The notes: a model not told the origin generated them from the letters alone. A DNA stretch of 64,000 nucleotides from Levilactobacillus humaensis (GCF_024345185.1 NZ_BROB01000010.1:1-64000); one strand, 5' to 3'; positions 39,088-48,687 are shown, numbered from the stretch's first letter. Made by a program: numbers and translations.

Positions 39088-39798
39088 TTATGGCGTATCA
39101 GTTAACTGCCAAGTGAACTCCCCCGCATATTGCTGCGATTTGGTCACCTGGTCCGCGTTAACAAACAAACGCGTTAATAACTTTGGTTGATAGTTCAGTC
39201 GCATGATCCAAGTTCCAAGACCTGTGTCCTTTTGGGCTCGTGCAACCAGTGCTGGAATGCCTAACGGTAACTCTTGGTCACCATCGACAGTCACACTTGG
39301 CTTGCCACTCACCGTATCGGCATAGCTTGGTGTAAACTTTGACCGCCCTAAGGTGATCGATGCCGCAGAAATCACTGACCGATCCTTTTGACCAATCATG
39401 AGACTTGGTGTGACATAAAGTTTCCACCCATGTCCGTTGTACCGGCGATCACTAACCTGAACGAAAGCCTTGGTATTGACCGCTGTCGCGGTAATTAGCC
39501 TTCCGTTCAACCCATCATCCTGCTTAAATTTGATGTTCGACACATAATCCAAGGTCAGAGGACCGGTTGACCCAGTCCCTGGATTATCAGGATCCTCGGG
39601 GTCACCCGTGAAGTTGCCACCGGGGTTATCCGGATCGACAGGCTTAACATCAGTATCCGTATCACCAGGCGCTAAGATCGTCGACGTCGTCGTTTTGGAC
39701 GGATCAGCGGCTGAAGCAACTTCCTGTGGCGACGCAAATGCTAGGCTCGGGCCCAGCACTAAGGCAGCCACAACTGAAGCAAGCGTCTTAGTCACCAC
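39088..39798 (-). CDS. WxL-domain surface protein (236 residues)
   Basis: Secreted protein: signal peptide about 1-23 (VAALVLGPSLAFA), an acidic Pro/Asp/Gly linker (VDPDNPGGNFTGDPEDPDNP), then a WxL domain with GWKLYVT and the closing FTWQLTDTP. It lies in the csc cluster between the other small WxL gene and cscA. The first codon at 39798 is accepted because AAGGAGGGC lies just upstream. Confidence 0.9.
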   Translation of the reverse strand: MVTKTLASVVAALVLGPSLAFASPQEVASAADPSKTTTSTILAPGDTDTDVKPVDPDNPGGNFTGDPEDPDNPGTGSTGPLTLDYVSNIKFKQDDGLNGRLITATAVNTKAFVQVSDRRYNGHGWKLYVTPSLMIGQKDRSVISAASITLGRSKFTPSYADTVSGKPSVTVDGDQELPLGIPALVARAQKDTGLGTWIMRLNYQPKLLTRLFVNADQVTKSQQYAGEFTWQLTDTP

Positions 39799-39838
39799 AC
39801 AGCCCTCCTTTGCTTAAAAGCAACGGATCATTGACAAC

Positions 39839-40477
39839 TTAGGCTGGCGTGTTAGTCAACGTCCAAGTCAAATTTGAAGTGTACGTGTCAGCCTTGTTAC
39901 CAGCGGCAACCACAAAGGATGCATCCTTGGCAGCATAGTTAGCCATCCAAGTTCCGACACCCTCACCAGCTGCTGCCTTGAAGACCAACAGGTTATCATT
40001 TTTTTCGTCAGCTGCAAAGGTCAAGGCAGTTCCTGGAGTAGGAGCACCAGTTTGGGTGCTGTCCTTAGGAGAAACAGCTGGGGTTCCAAAAATCATCTGA
40101 CTGGCATTTAAACTACCCTTCGTGGTGGCACCAACAAAGGGAGTTGATGCAACTTGGACGTTCCAACCAGAAGCAGTACCTGGGTCGTTAACCGTAACAG
40201 TACCAGCACTAGCTTTTGTATCTTCTGAACTAGCATTAGTAGTGAATACGCCGTCAGTAAAAGTTTGCTTGTCCCCATTGAGTTGACCACTGAAGGAAAC
40301 ATCAGGAGCTGAAAGTAATTTGATACCACCAGCACCAGTAGTCGTGTCTCCAGGGGTTAAGTTAACAGTTGCCACAGTGTCTGATGACGTTGACGCGGCA
40401 TTAGCCGTAACGGTAGTGAAACCAAATCCAGCAACGATAGCAGCAGTAGCAAGTAATTGTAAAGTCTTCTTAGTCAT
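39839..40477 (-). CDS. WxL-domain surface protein (212 residues)
   Basis: Signal peptide about 1-27 (MTKKTLQLLATAAIVAGFG), then a single WxL domain: GWNVQVAST and the end LTWTLTNTPA. The ATG at 40475-40477 follows GAGGGAGA by about 9 nt. It is the second gene of the csc cluster, right after the small anchored protein, as in CscB-type genes. Confidence 0.92.
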   Translation of the reverse strand: MTKKTLQLLATAAIVAGFGFTTVTANAASTSSDTVATVNLTPGDTTTGAGGIKLLSAPDVSFSGQLNGDKQTFTDGVFTTNASSEDTKASAGTVTVNDPGTASGWNVQVASTPFVGATTKGSLNASQMIFGTPAVSPKDSTQTGAPTPGTALTFAADEKNDNLLVFKAAAGEGVGTWMANYAAKDASFVVAAGNKADTYTSNLTWTLTNTPA

Positions 40478-40496
40478 AATAAATTTCTCCCTCAAC

Positions 40497-40883
40497 TTAG
40501 TTATTTTGTTTTTTCATCCTAGTTTTAATAAAGCCTATCCAAACCAACAACATTAAGATAATTCCTGCCATGGCCCCTAGACCAAGCGTGGTCTCAAAAG
40601 TCTGAGGCAACCGACCGGTCAGGCCATGGTTGGTTGAAACTGGTTGACTTGAGCCGTTAGCAGTCTGTGTAACGGTCGCTCCGGCACCGCCGGAGTTGTT
40701 ATGGGAATGACTTGGTGTTGTAATCAAGTCCCCATCCCCACCGGAACTCGGCGGGGTTAACGTTACTGAATAATTCGACTGTTGAACGTCACCGGTCTGG
40801 GTTGATGCCCGAGCAGCTGTTGGGAAACCCCAACCGATGATGAGTAGGCTCAGTACCAGCAATCTCATTTTCCGTAATTGCAT
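40497..40883 (-). CDS. CscD: small LPQTFE-anchored surface protein
   Basis: About 128 residues: signal peptide (MRLLVLSLLIIGWGFPTAARA), a short Gly/Ser/Thr-rich passenger, then LPQTFE, a membrane segment and KTRMKKQNN. The sorting signal is of the LPxTxE type. It heads the csc cluster. The start is uncertain: ATG 40883 has only GGATGG upstream, and ATG 40868 is possible. Confidence 0.85.
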   Translation of the reverse strand: MQLRKMRLLVLSLLIIGWGFPTAARASTQTGDVQQSNYSVTLTPPSSGGDGDLITTPSHSHNNSGGAGATVTQTANGSSQPVSTNHGLTGRLPQTFETTLGLGAMAGIILMLLVWIGFIKTRMKKQNN

Positions 40884-41350
40884 CACTGTCCATCCACACA
40901 TCCTGTTCTCGCAAACCTAAAGCCAATCGCAACAGAACACCTACATGAAGCTTGTTCAAATAAAAAGTTCATATCAGCTGATTACAGATAGTATCTTAGC
41001 ATGTTTTTTAAGTTCTGTCCACAATTAATGATGTGTGGGGAAGAATATTTACTTGGAAACCGTTACATAGTCTGTACTTCTGTTTACAGGGTGGAAATAT
41101 AACACATAAAAATCCCGTCACATGGCGGTTTAGAGACCGATTTTCTTTCAGAAACATTTTATGTGTTTGGGTAATAATTGTCGATCACATTTTATGAAAC
41201 CGCATCCGTAATAACCGTTCATACCGTGATTTCTTACACAATCCCATCATGGGATGAACGAGATACAGCATTCAAACCCTTGTGAACCCTACGTTTCCCG
41301 CCACTGTAGCCGCTTCCGATTTTACTGAACTTTCACAATCTCATTTTTCG
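40884..41350. other. intergenic region with the csc cluster promoter
   Basis: Minus-strand TGGACA (41016-41021), 17 bp, TAAGAT (40993-40998) preceded by TGC gives a fair promoter for the csc cluster, leaving a leader of about 100 nt. From 41040 to 41345 I see no gene, RNA or repeat. Confidence 0.5.
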
Positions 41351-41351
41351 A

Positions 41352-41395
41352 AAAAAAAAGCACTTTTTACAATTTTTTTGTAAAAAGTGCTTGGA
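41352..41395 (-). terminator. terminator after sortase
   Basis: AAGCACTTTTTAC / GTAAAAAGTGCTT stem followed by eight or more T on the minus strand. Confidence 0.93.
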
Positions 41396-41400
41396 ACGCC

Positions 41401-42117
41401 TTAATTTTTATTATTGAACCCACTGTGGAAGCCCTTTTGAACTGAAACTGGGGCATCCTTGTACGCCATCTGCTTCACGTATTTACCCCGAATCATCAAC
41501 CGGTTGGCACCGGTGGCATCACAGGTAATCAGTGTGACCAGCTTCTGCTTGGTCTGATCGACCACCTGAACGTCCGTAGCCGGAATGAATTTCCGAACGC
41601 TAACCTTGTAGACAAAGACCTTCTTGGCATTCGTCAGATAAATAGTCTGGCCAACCCGTGTCTTCCAATAGAGTGGACTGAAGAGAATCGTCTGCGAGGT
41701 CATATGGTGTCCCGCTAACGGATAGTTTCCCTCACCCATCTTCTGGTCGGCCCGCATCGTCCCGGCGGTCAGCGCCAAGACCTCATTGCTGACCCCTTTA
41801 GCGATCGGCAAATGAATCTTAGATTGCGGCATCAGGATCTCCCCGACCACGTGAATGTTGGCGGTGTTCCATCGGGCATTCGCGACCGTTGAGAAGTCCA
41901 AGGACTTCACTTTACTAAAGTCGTAGGAGGCCTTCTTACCTTCATTTTTCTTCACTGACTTCTTGGTGATCTGTGGTTGATAGGAAGAAATTAACCAGTT
42001 CTTGATCTGCTCATTAAAGATTAAGCCGAGCGAAATGATAATTAAGATGATAAAAATCGTTGTCCAGAACCAGCGCCAGCGATGCTTCTTGGGTTGCTGC
42101 TGCTTTTTCTCTGCCAT
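41401..42117 (-). CDS. srtA: class A sortase
   Basis: Membrane transpeptidase that joins sorting-signal proteins to the cell wall. One N-terminal membrane segment (WFWTTIFIILIIISLGLIF), then the sortase barrel with the catalytic His in LAGHHM, Cys in TLITCDATG and Arg in NRLMIRG. 238 residues. The ATG at 42115-42117 has GGAG 8 nt upstream. It lies between cscD and the large anchored adhesin, so it may serve those LPQTxE proteins; it may also be the only housekeeping sortase. Confidence 0.93.
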   Translation of the reverse strand: MAEKKQQQPKKHRWRWFWTTIFIILIIISLGLIFNEQIKNWLISSYQPQITKKSVKKNEGKKASYDFSKVKSLDFSTVANARWNTANIHVVGEILMPQSKIHLPIAKGVSNEVLALTAGTMRADQKMGEGNYPLAGHHMTSQTILFSPLYWKTRVGQTIYLTNAKKVFVYKVSVRKFIPATDVQVVDQTKQKLVTLITCDATGANRLMIRGKYVKQMAYKDAPVSVQKGFHSGFNNKN

Positions 42118-42159
42118 AGTGATTACTCCATTCCCCAAACTCGTAGTCTTCGTTATCGA

Positions 42160-42187
42160 ATTTTACCCCAAATGCTGACAAAAACAA
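42160..42187 (-). promoter_or_regulatory. putative sortase promoter
   Basis: Minus-strand TTGTTT, 16 bp, TAAAAT, about 45 bp before the start. Confidence 0.4.
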
Positions 42188-42256
42188 AGTAAAACAGACT
42201 TCTCAACAAAGGATGATTACCCAATAATGCCAACTCTGGACAACATTTCTAATAGA

Positions 42257-42312
42257 AAAGGCATGACTGTTAGCTAGTCGTCATTCCGGACAATCTAGCA
42301 GTCACACCTTTA
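42257..42312 (-). terminator. terminator after LRR adhesin
   Basis: TGACTGCTAG / CTAGCTAACAGTCA stem with a long loop, then CCTTTTC on the minus strand. Confidence 0.6.
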
Positions 42313-42351
42313 AAAATTCACTTCTTAATCGATACTTCTAGCCACTAATGG

Positions 42352-45300
42352 TTAAAAGTCCCGTTTCCGAAAACCAAATAGGCCAGCTAATAGACTCAAC
42401 AACATTAACCCCAGCAACACGAACCCATGCGCAGACTTTTCACTGGTCTGTGGTAATTCGGTACGCTGTGCTTGCTTTGAAGCCGTCGCCAAATTTTGAA
42501 CCTTGGCTCCCTGCCCACCAGCAACAACGTCCGGTGTCTTGACTGGTTCTTGGCCATTGGTACCTGGCTTACCAGGCTTGCTAGGCTTCTTATCTGGCTT
42601 TACTTGTGCCCCCTTAGCACCTGTCGATGGCTTATCTGGCTCTTTTGGTGGTGTCACTGTGCCGCCACCATTATCACCGTTGCCCCCAGCTGTCACATTA
42701 GGCGCATAGGTCACAACAACTGCCAAATCCGTACTTTCAGGCGTTACTGACTGCGCCGTCGTCTGTGTCAGATCGTTAGCAGCATCAGTCGTTGCCTTGA
42801 CGTGCATCCCCGAAACAGCCGGATCGGCGACAGCGTCAAATGCCACTGCATCACCATCTTTGTAGGCAGCCCAACTGCTATCAGTTGGTTGTCCCGTCGT
42901 ACTCAACTCAGTGTCCGCCGTTGTATCTGCCTTCCAGTAAGTTAAGGCTTCATTGGTCACTTGATCGGTCACCGTTGCGAAAGAAATCGTCTTGGAAACC
43001 GGGTCCGCCACAGATTGTTGTTGGGCATTCTGATAATTAATCTGCTCGTGAACCACCTTGGTAGCCGTCTTGAAGGCATGCGCCAAGGTAATCGTGTAGT
43101 CGAGACTAGCCGAGGGATCATCGGTAAACGTGATGGCACTGGTGCCATCGGCCTTCTTCGTGGTGTCACTGACCAAGGTGTACCCCTTGGCAAGCGCAGG
43201 ATTAATCACCGTCGCTGAATCGAAGGTACTCGTGGTACCCAAAGCACCCTTCAACTCCGGATTAGACTGATCGTCTAAGACCTGAATTGTCTTACCCGTC
43301 GTGGCATCCTTCACTGTAACAGTGGCATGTGCGGCTTTCTTATAGACCATCAGCAACATCTGCTTTGGCCCAGCGAAAGGCACATTCGTGTCCTGACTAA
43401 TATCCGTCCAAGACTGACCATCATCCACACTGGTTTGAGCACTAGTGTATACATAATCAGGTAAGTCCTTTTGGTAACTACTCAATACTAATTGTTCATC
43501 TGACGTTCCATTATGACTATCGGTCATTGGTGTCCCATCAGCATTTGTTAGCTGTGTCACGGTCCCATCAGCATTCTGCACGCCATAAACCACTGAAAGA
43601 TTCCAAGGCATAACATCTTTATAGAGTAGAATTGTCCAGCTCTTTGAATCTTGGTCGAGAGTAGTCGTCCACGACTGCGGTTTAGCCTTACCATTATCAG
43701 CCAAATAATCGGAATAGAGTCCGGTACCATCCAGGATCCCCAAGAAGGTGTACCCCTTAGATATTTCTTGGTTCAGGAAGGTCATCACCGTTGCATTTTG
43801 CTGGACGTCAACGGTAGACCCAATCTCCCCCGAAATTAAGGTTGATGGCGCCAACGTGAGCTGCTGTCCATCAGCCTGAAGAAGTTGGATGTTCACATTC
43901 AAATCACTGACATTTTCAGCTAAATCATAAGGCTGAATGATGTACCCCGCGAAGGAACTGTTGGGATCAGACCAGATTGTCGATAAACTCCCATAGTCTG
44001 TGTTGGTACTATCTTTTTGGAGGTTGTACCAAGATAACGTATTGTCGTTAACATTACCGGCATCTGCACTTGATGGAAACAGGCATGGGTACAAAGTCTT
44101 ATCTGGATTATCAAATCCCTTGATTGGTAAATTACTAGAAGTCAAATCCTTAATAATAAACGAGGGTGTGACGTAAGCCAAGTCTTCACTAGGAGTTGTA
44201 CTTTGATCTTTTCCAACTTTGTTGCTAATCGTAATTGGCGTTAACAGAACGTGTTGATCATTCAAACCTACTTTACTGATATCCAAGTTTTTATCGGTTG
44301 CTAATGGTGAAATATCTGTAATCTGGTTATATCCCAAATCCGCTGAAATTAAACTATCTTTATTACCAAGTGCTGAAATATCGTTGACTGAAGACATGGT
44401 GATGGTGACGTGCTGTAGGTTTTTCAATTCACTTAATGCTCGAATATCCCATAGATTTCCATTTTTCAGCCCTGTTCCAAGGTTGTTCATACTAACCATT
44501 GGATCGGGATAGAGGTAAAGGGTTTGAAGATTAGTGGCATTTTGTAGCCCTTCCAAAGTGTGCATTCCCATCAATGCGCTGTAGTAACTGGTCGGGGTTA
44601 CTCCATTCCCATTTTCGGATTGTAACTTTTCATCCGTCACGATACTAGTGACCGCCGCTAATTGCGCTTTCGTAAAGTTATTCCGGAAGTCAGCAAATGT
44701 CGCATATTCTTTGGAAAAGTTGTTTTGCCACAGAAGAAACTGAAGAGCTCCATCTGGTAACCATTGGTCGATATAATATCTAAAAGTTCCATCAGGATAT
44801 TTGGCCTGCGGATTGACGCCCTTGGCATCCTGAGCAATACTATCCGCATACCTCTTACCAATCCAAGAATAAGCTGATCCTGGAACCTGATAATCCGAGG
44901 AATAACCATCAATAGCTCTTAGATCGGTGTTTAACCATTTGCCAGCGGCTTGGTCGTAAACCGTATGGTCGTATGTATATTGAAGCTGGTCCGTCTTACT
45001 AACATTAAATACTGGTTGACCGGAGACCTTGTCCGTCAGGTTCGTTGGATCTTGAACAGTGACCCCCGTCTGTACGTTAGTCTTAGGAGCAGTCTGAGTC
45101 TGTTCAGCGCTGACATCTAAGTTCTCCACTTCGGGTGTTGTCACACGAGCCGCGGGCTTTTTCTCACCCTTATCAGGAGAATCTGTAGTTTGCGACGTAG
45201 TCTCCTCATTTTGAGGTGCTTGGGGTACTGGGGCCGGTGCCTTCTCAGTTGTTGTCTTCGACGGTGTAGGCACAGCGGTTGTCTTCAAAGAAACCTTTTG

Positions 45301-45495
45301 TTGGTCACTCGTCGATTGCTTCTGATCAACAGATTCTGTTCCCGGTGTGTCGTCGGCCGCCTTGGCAGTCTGTGTTGCCTGTGGTCCAGCAATCATCCCC
45401 ACTGCCAAACTCGCGACGGTAACACCCGCAACCAGCCAGCCTTTATGTGATTTGTACATCTTATAATGTGTCTTACGCTCAAAGTCTCTTATCAT
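42352..45495 (-). CDS. large LRR/MucBP-like cell-wall adhesin with LPQTSE sorting signal
   Basis: 1047 residues. The N-terminus (KMYKSHKGWLVAGVTV) is a KxYKxGKxW-type signal peptide. A Thr/Ser/Pro/Lys-rich stretch to about 160 follows. Then comes an internalin-like LRR block (LQTLYLYPDPMVSM, LQHVTITMSSVNDISAL, LGYNQITDISPLA), and three MucBP-like modules (ATVTVKDATTGKTIQVL; YTITLAHAFKTATK...). A Gly/Pro/Lys spacer and LPQTSE with a membrane segment and RKRDF close it. Start ATG 4 nt after GGAGGG. Likely binds host or plant glycans or mucin; inferred. Confidence 0.9.
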   Translation of the reverse strand: MIRDFERKTHYKMYKSHKGWLVAGVTVASLAVGMIAGPQATQTAKAADDTPGTESVDQKQSTSDQQKVSLKTTAVPTPSKTTTEKAPAPVPQAPQNEETTSQTTDSPDKGEKKPAARVTTPEVENLDVSAEQTQTAPKTNVQTGVTVQDPTNLTDKVSGQPVFNVSKTDQLQYTYDHTVYDQAAGKWLNTDLRAIDGYSSDYQVPGSAYSWIGKRYADSIAQDAKGVNPQAKYPDGTFRYYIDQWLPDGALQFLLWQNNFSKEYATFADFRNNFTKAQLAAVTSIVTDEKLQSENGNGVTPTSYYSALMGMHTLEGLQNATNLQTLYLYPDPMVSMNNLGTGLKNGNLWDIRALSELKNLQHVTITMSSVNDISALGNKDSLISADLGYNQITDISPLATDKNLDISKVGLNDQHVLLTPITISNKVGKDQSTTPSEDLAYVTPSFIIKDLTSSNLPIKGFDNPDKTLYPCLFPSSADAGNVNDNTLSWYNLQKDSTNTDYGSLSTIWSDPNSSFAGYIIQPYDLAENVSDLNVNIQLLQADGQQLTLAPSTLISGEIGSTVDVQQNATVMTFLNQEISKGYTFLGILDGTGLYSDYLADNGKAKPQSWTTTLDQDSKSWTILLYKDVMPWNLSVVYGVQNADGTVTQLTNADGTPMTDSHNGTSDEQLVLSSYQKDLPDYVYTSAQTSVDDGQSWTDISQDTNVPFAGPKQMLLMVYKKAAHATVTVKDATTGKTIQVLDDQSNPELKGALGTTSTFDSATVINPALAKGYTLVSDTTKKADGTSAITFTDDPSASLDYTITLAHAFKTATKVVHEQINYQNAQQQSVADPVSKTISFATVTDQVTNEALTYWKADTTADTELSTTGQPTDSSWAAYKDGDAVAFDAVADPAVSGMHVKATTDAANDLTQTTAQSVTPESTDLAVVVTYAPNVTAGGNGDNGGGTVTPPKEPDKPSTGAKGAQVKPDKKPSKPGKPGTNGQEPVKTPDVVAGGQGAKVQNLATASKQAQRTELPQTSEKSAHGFVLLGLMLLSLLAGLFGFRKRDF

Positions 45496-45935
45496 TGGTC
45501 CCTCCTCAAAATATGACCAAATAACAACCTAACAGCGAACAAATCCTCGTTATTAATGCGAAAGTTATCCTGTTACTATCCAGTATAGTCAAGTTGTGAG
45601 AAACAATCAACGTCCTACATCTTTGGAGGGAATAAAGATTTTTATGAGCAATTACATCCGTTGGTCTATCAATGATTGTACCAACTTATTTCACAATTTT
45701 ATTTTGATATATATTCTTGTGAAAGCCCTTCATAAGCGTTTCATCGTACACGATCTGAACGACTTTTCATCAATTTTGGAGACACCTCAATTGCTTTAAA
45801 AATGGGCGTCTAGAATACTATTCCTACCTCACAGAATGTGGCTTCGTCATATCAAAGTGCGCTCATCACCAAAAAAAACGGCACAAAAAAACCGGCGACA
45901 ATCAAGCCACCGGCGACAAATCATATTTTTTATAA
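45496..45935. other. 440-bp intergenic region
   Basis: Holds the promoter of the adhesin: minus-strand TTGATT (45605-45610), 17 bp, TATACT (45582-45587). A plus-strand frame of 51 codons from about 45644 has GGAGGG 13 nt upstream but no recognisable family, and I leave it uncalled. The terminator of rpmE2 is at the right end. Confidence 0.5.
45885..45926 (-). terminator. terminator after rpmE2
   Basis: CCGGTG / CGCCGG stem with a 10-nt loop followed by TTTTTTT on the minus strand. Confidence 0.75.
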
Positions 45936-46187
45936 TTAGTCGTTTGATAAACCATACTTCTTGTTGAAACGGTCCACGGCACCATCGGCCTGAGTAAACT
46001 TTTGCTTACCAGTGTAGAATGGGTGTGAATCTGAAGAAATTTCGACACGGATCAATGGGTAGGTGTTACCATCTTCCCATTCAACCGTTTCGTCAGAAGT
46101 TGCAGTCGAACCAGACAAGAACTTGAAACCAGTACTTGAGTCTTGGAAGACAACTTCATGGTAATCTGGATGAATTCCTTGCTTCAT
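45936..46187 (-). CDS. rpmE2: 50S ribosomal protein L31 type B
   Basis: 83 residues starting [16 protein letters not shown]; contains [13 protein letters not shown] and FNKKYG. It lacks the CxxC zinc pairs of the type A protein, so it is the zinc-independent form. The ATG at 46185-46187 has AAAGGAG 11 nt upstream; the frame ten codons longer is not used. Confidence 0.96.
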   Translation of the reverse strand: MKQGIHPDYHEVVFQDSSTGFKFLSGSTATSDETVEWEDGNTYPLIRVEISSDSHPFYTGKQKFTQADGAVDRFNKKYGLSND

Positions 46188-46255
46188 AATGTATTTCGCT
46201 CCTTTGCCCTGGTCCATTGACTGAACCAGAGATTGATTTAATCGTCAACCGTTGA

Positions 46256-46284
46256 ATTATACCATGAATTTCGATACTCATCAA
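46256..46284 (-). promoter_or_regulatory. rpmE2 promoter
   Basis: Minus-strand TTGATG, 17 bp, TGGTATAAT (extended -10). The -35 region lies next to the murA stop codon. Confidence 0.6.
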
Positions 46285-46287
46285 TGA

Positions 46288-47577
46288 CTAATCTTGGCCG
46301 TTTTCCACCAAACTGGCGTCGCCAACAATTTCGACATCCGCATTTAAGGCGGTGAGCTTCCCCGCAATCCGGTCATAGCCCCGTAAGATGTTGTCAGCAT
46401 GGGTGATCACGGTGTCCCCGTCGGCCATCAAACCGGCGATAACTAACGCGGCGCCGGCCCGGATTTCTCCAGCCTGAACCTCGCTGCCTACCAGTTCCGT
46501 CGAAGGATCAACCACAATGGTGTCATCCTCCGAGCGAATGCTGGCACCCATCTTCCGCAATTCGGAGATGTGCTTGATGCGTTTGGGATAGATCGTATCG
46601 ATCACCACGCTACTCCCGGAAGCCCGGAACAACAGCGGTGTTAAGGGCTGCTGAAGATCCGTAGCGAAACCTGGAAATGGCATCGTTTTAATCTTAATTG
46701 GTTTTAAATTATCGGTATGTGGCACGTAGATGCTGTCTTCGTTAATCTCTAACGGCACACCCATCTCGATCATCTTGGCGGTAAAAGCCTCCAAGTGTTC
46801 TGGGATCACGTTCTTAATCGTGATCCCATCCCCAACGGCCGCTGCCATTGACAGGTAAGTGCCGGCTTCGATCCGGTCAGGGATAATCGTGTGGGTATTC
46901 ATTGCCCGCAACGTTGGCACCCCTTCGATCCGGATGACGTCGGTCCCGGCACCCCGGACATGCGCCCCCATGTTGTTCAGGAAGGTGGCGATGTCGATGA
47001 TTTCTGGTTCCTTGGCGGCATTTTCAATCACTGTCGTCCCGACGGCCTTAACGGCTGCCAAGATGGAATTGATTGTGGCCCCGACGGAAACCATGTCGAG
47101 AAAGATCGTGGCCCCGTGCAACCCGGTTGGTCCGGTGGTAATCCGCACAGTTCCGTCCTCTTCTTCCACATTGGCACCCAAGGCTTCGAAGGCCTTGATG
47201 TGCTGGTCAATCGGCCGTGGGCCAATATTGTCACCACCAGGGAAACTCAGCGTGGCCCGTTGGAACCGCCCCAACAAGGACCCCATAAAATAATAAGATG
47301 CGCGCAAGCTCTTGATAGCCTTACTTGGTAGTGGTGCTTCAACAATTTCAGTTGGATCGATAGTCAGCACGCCATCCTCGAAGGTGGAGTGCACGTTCAT
47401 TGATTTCAAAATTAACATTAAGTTGTGAACATCCAGAATATCCGGCACCATATCAAAACGAACCGGTGTATCAGCGAGAATTGCTGCCGGAATTAAAGCT
47501 ACGGTACTATTTTTAGCGCCGCCGATCGTTACTTCTCCAGAGAGACGTCGGCCGCCATGAATTATCATTTTTTTCAT
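46288..47577 (-). CDS. murA: UDP-GlcNAc enolpyruvyl transferase MurA (MurZ type), Cys-to-Asp
   Basis: First committed step of peptidoglycan synthesis: transfer of enolpyruvate from PEP to UDP-GlcNAc. The start is [16 protein letters not shown] (ATG 47575-47577); [11 protein letters not shown] carries the conserved Lys-Asn. The active-site loop reads [15 protein letters not shown], where the usual sequence is PGGCxIGxRPxDxH: the catalytic Cys (Cys115 in E. coli) is Asp, encoded by GAC near 47240. This change is known to make MurA insensitive to fosfomycin. 429 residues, intact otherwise. Confidence 0.95.
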   Translation of the reverse strand: MKKMIIHGGRRLSGEVTIGGAKNSTVALIPAAILADTPVRFDMVPDILDVHNLMLILKSMNVHSTFEDGVLTIDPTEIVEAPLPSKAIKSLRASYYFMGSLLGRFQRATLSFPGGDNIGPRPIDQHIKAFEALGANVEEEDGTVRITTGPTGLHGATIFLDMVSVGATINSILAAVKAVGTTVIENAAKEPEIIDIATFLNNMGAHVRGAGTDVIRIEGVPTLRAMNTHTIIPDRIEAGTYLSMAAAVGDGITIKNVIPEHLEAFTAKMIEMGVPLEINEDSIYVPHTDNLKPIKIKTMPFPGFATDLQQPLTPLLFRASGSSVVIDTIYPKRIKHISELRKMGASIRSEDDTIVVDPSTELVGSEVQAGEIRAGAALVIAGLMADGDTVITHADNILRGYDRIAGKLTALNADVEIVGDASLVENGQD

Positions 47578-47705
47578 TATGAAGCGATCCTCACTTATTC
47601 TAACTTCCATTATAATTCCATACAGTCAGATACCATGATAAATAAATCGGCGGTAAAAGACAACTGTTTCACGGTATTTCGGGCAAAATGTAATATTTGC
47701 CTCCC

Positions 47706-48242
47706 TTATAAGGGGGTCGTACGCAAGTTATCCAGGTTACGAGCCAAAATGGTGTCGATAATAATCTGGGTCATTTCATGGGGAGATTCGACCATGCCGC
47801 CCTTCACCCAGGTCTTCAACACGCTCTGAATACCGGCACCAATATAGGCACCCTGATAAGCCGTAATCTCTGGTGGTCGGGATCCGCTCTGGTTCATCAG
47901 CTCCTGCATCCGATCCAGAACTTTGGTCTTCCCTTCTACAAAGACTAAGTTACTAAGCTTCTTATCCCGGTAGAAGGCCGTCAATAGATGTTCTAGGGCC
48001 TTGCTAGGGGTCGACTCCTGAAATGGCTGTAGCGACGCCACAAAGGCCTTCTCGATGCTAGCCACGCAGTCGTAAACGTCCGTGTAGTAGCGATAAAAGG
48101 TCGTGCGATTCACGTCCGCCAGTTCACAGACCGCCGTCACGGAGATGGCTGTAATCGGTTGATTCTCCAATAACGACAGGACCGTCTCCTGAATGACGCG
48201 CTGGGTATATTGTGCGCGTCGATTATTCTTAACGCCAACCAT
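47706..48242 (-). CDS. TetR/AcrR-family regulator
   Basis: 178 residues. N-terminal helix-turn-helix (TQRVIQETVLSLLENQPITAISVTAVCELADVNRTTFYRYYTDVYD, positions about 12-58) and a ligand-binding helical domain. It is divergent from the ABC exporter at 49197, with three palindromic elements between them. AGGAG lies 8 nt before the ATG. It likely represses itself and perhaps the exporter, where two dyads overlap the promoter region. Confidence 0.9.
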   Translation of the reverse strand: MVGVKNNRRAQYTQRVIQETVLSLLENQPITAISVTAVCELADVNRTTFYRYYTDVYDCVASIEKAFVASLQPFQESTPSKALEHLLTAFYRDKKLSNLVFVEGKTKVLDRMQELMNQSGSRPPEITAYQGAYIGAGIQSVLKTWVKGGMVESPHEMTQIIIDTILARNLDNLRTTPL

Positions 48243-48270
48243 CCTTCACACTCCTAAACTCTCAAGTCTG

Positions 48271-48449
48271 CCGCCGCGGGTGGTCAGGGACGCCATCCTG
48301 TGGGGCACGGTCGAAGCCAAAGAACGGTCTTCAACCTCGCCTCCAAGCCCCACCAAAACCGTGGGTCTTGCAGACGTCCCGTGCTGTAACCCCGGAAGAA
48401 CACCGGGCTAACACCACCGACACAGGATTCTGCCCTAACCACCCACGGC
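48271..48449 (+). repeat. structured palindromic element, class I, copy 1
   Basis: About 178 bp. Outer stem: GCCG-GGGTGGT-ATCCTGTG pairs with CACAGGAT-ACCACCC-CGGC. Inside are three hairpins: GGTCGAAG/CTTCAACC with the conserved loop part CCAAAG..CGGT; CTCCAAG-CCCAC/GTGGG-CTTGCAG; and CCCGG/CCGGG. Conserved unpaired parts: GACGTCCCGTGCTGTAA and AACACCACCGACA. Strand is given as the sense that reads GTCCCGTGCTGT. No open frame of note. Confidence 0.85.
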
Positions 48450-48511
48450 TAACTTATCGGAACGTCTTTCCCGACAGCACGTATATTCTAAAACATGCAT
48501 AACCAACCCAG

Positions 48512-48687
48512 CCACAGACAAACAGGGGTGGAACCCCGTGTCGGTGGTGTTAGGTTGGCGAACTTTCCAACCTTACAGCAGGGGACGCTTTGAAGACCAC
48601 AATCTTAGACCTTCAAAACGACTTCGAAGACCGCTCTTTAGCTTCGAACGGACCCCACAAGGTGGAATCCCCCGGTTGTCTCCGGCT
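48512..48687 (-). repeat. structured palindromic element, class I, copy 2
   Basis: Reverse orientation. Same plan as copy 1 but the most diverged in sequence: the third hairpin is GGTTGG/CCAACC where other copies have GGCCGG/CCGGCC, and the second hairpin arm is TTTGAAG/CTTCAAA. The pairing is kept although bases differ. The outer stem includes AGCC..AGACAA / TTGTCT..GGCT. Confidence 0.8.

Noticed and set aside
45596-45799. A small plus-strand frame upstream of the LRR adhesin
   Set aside because: The only GGAGGG is 13 nt from its internal ATG, and the protein matches nothing I know.
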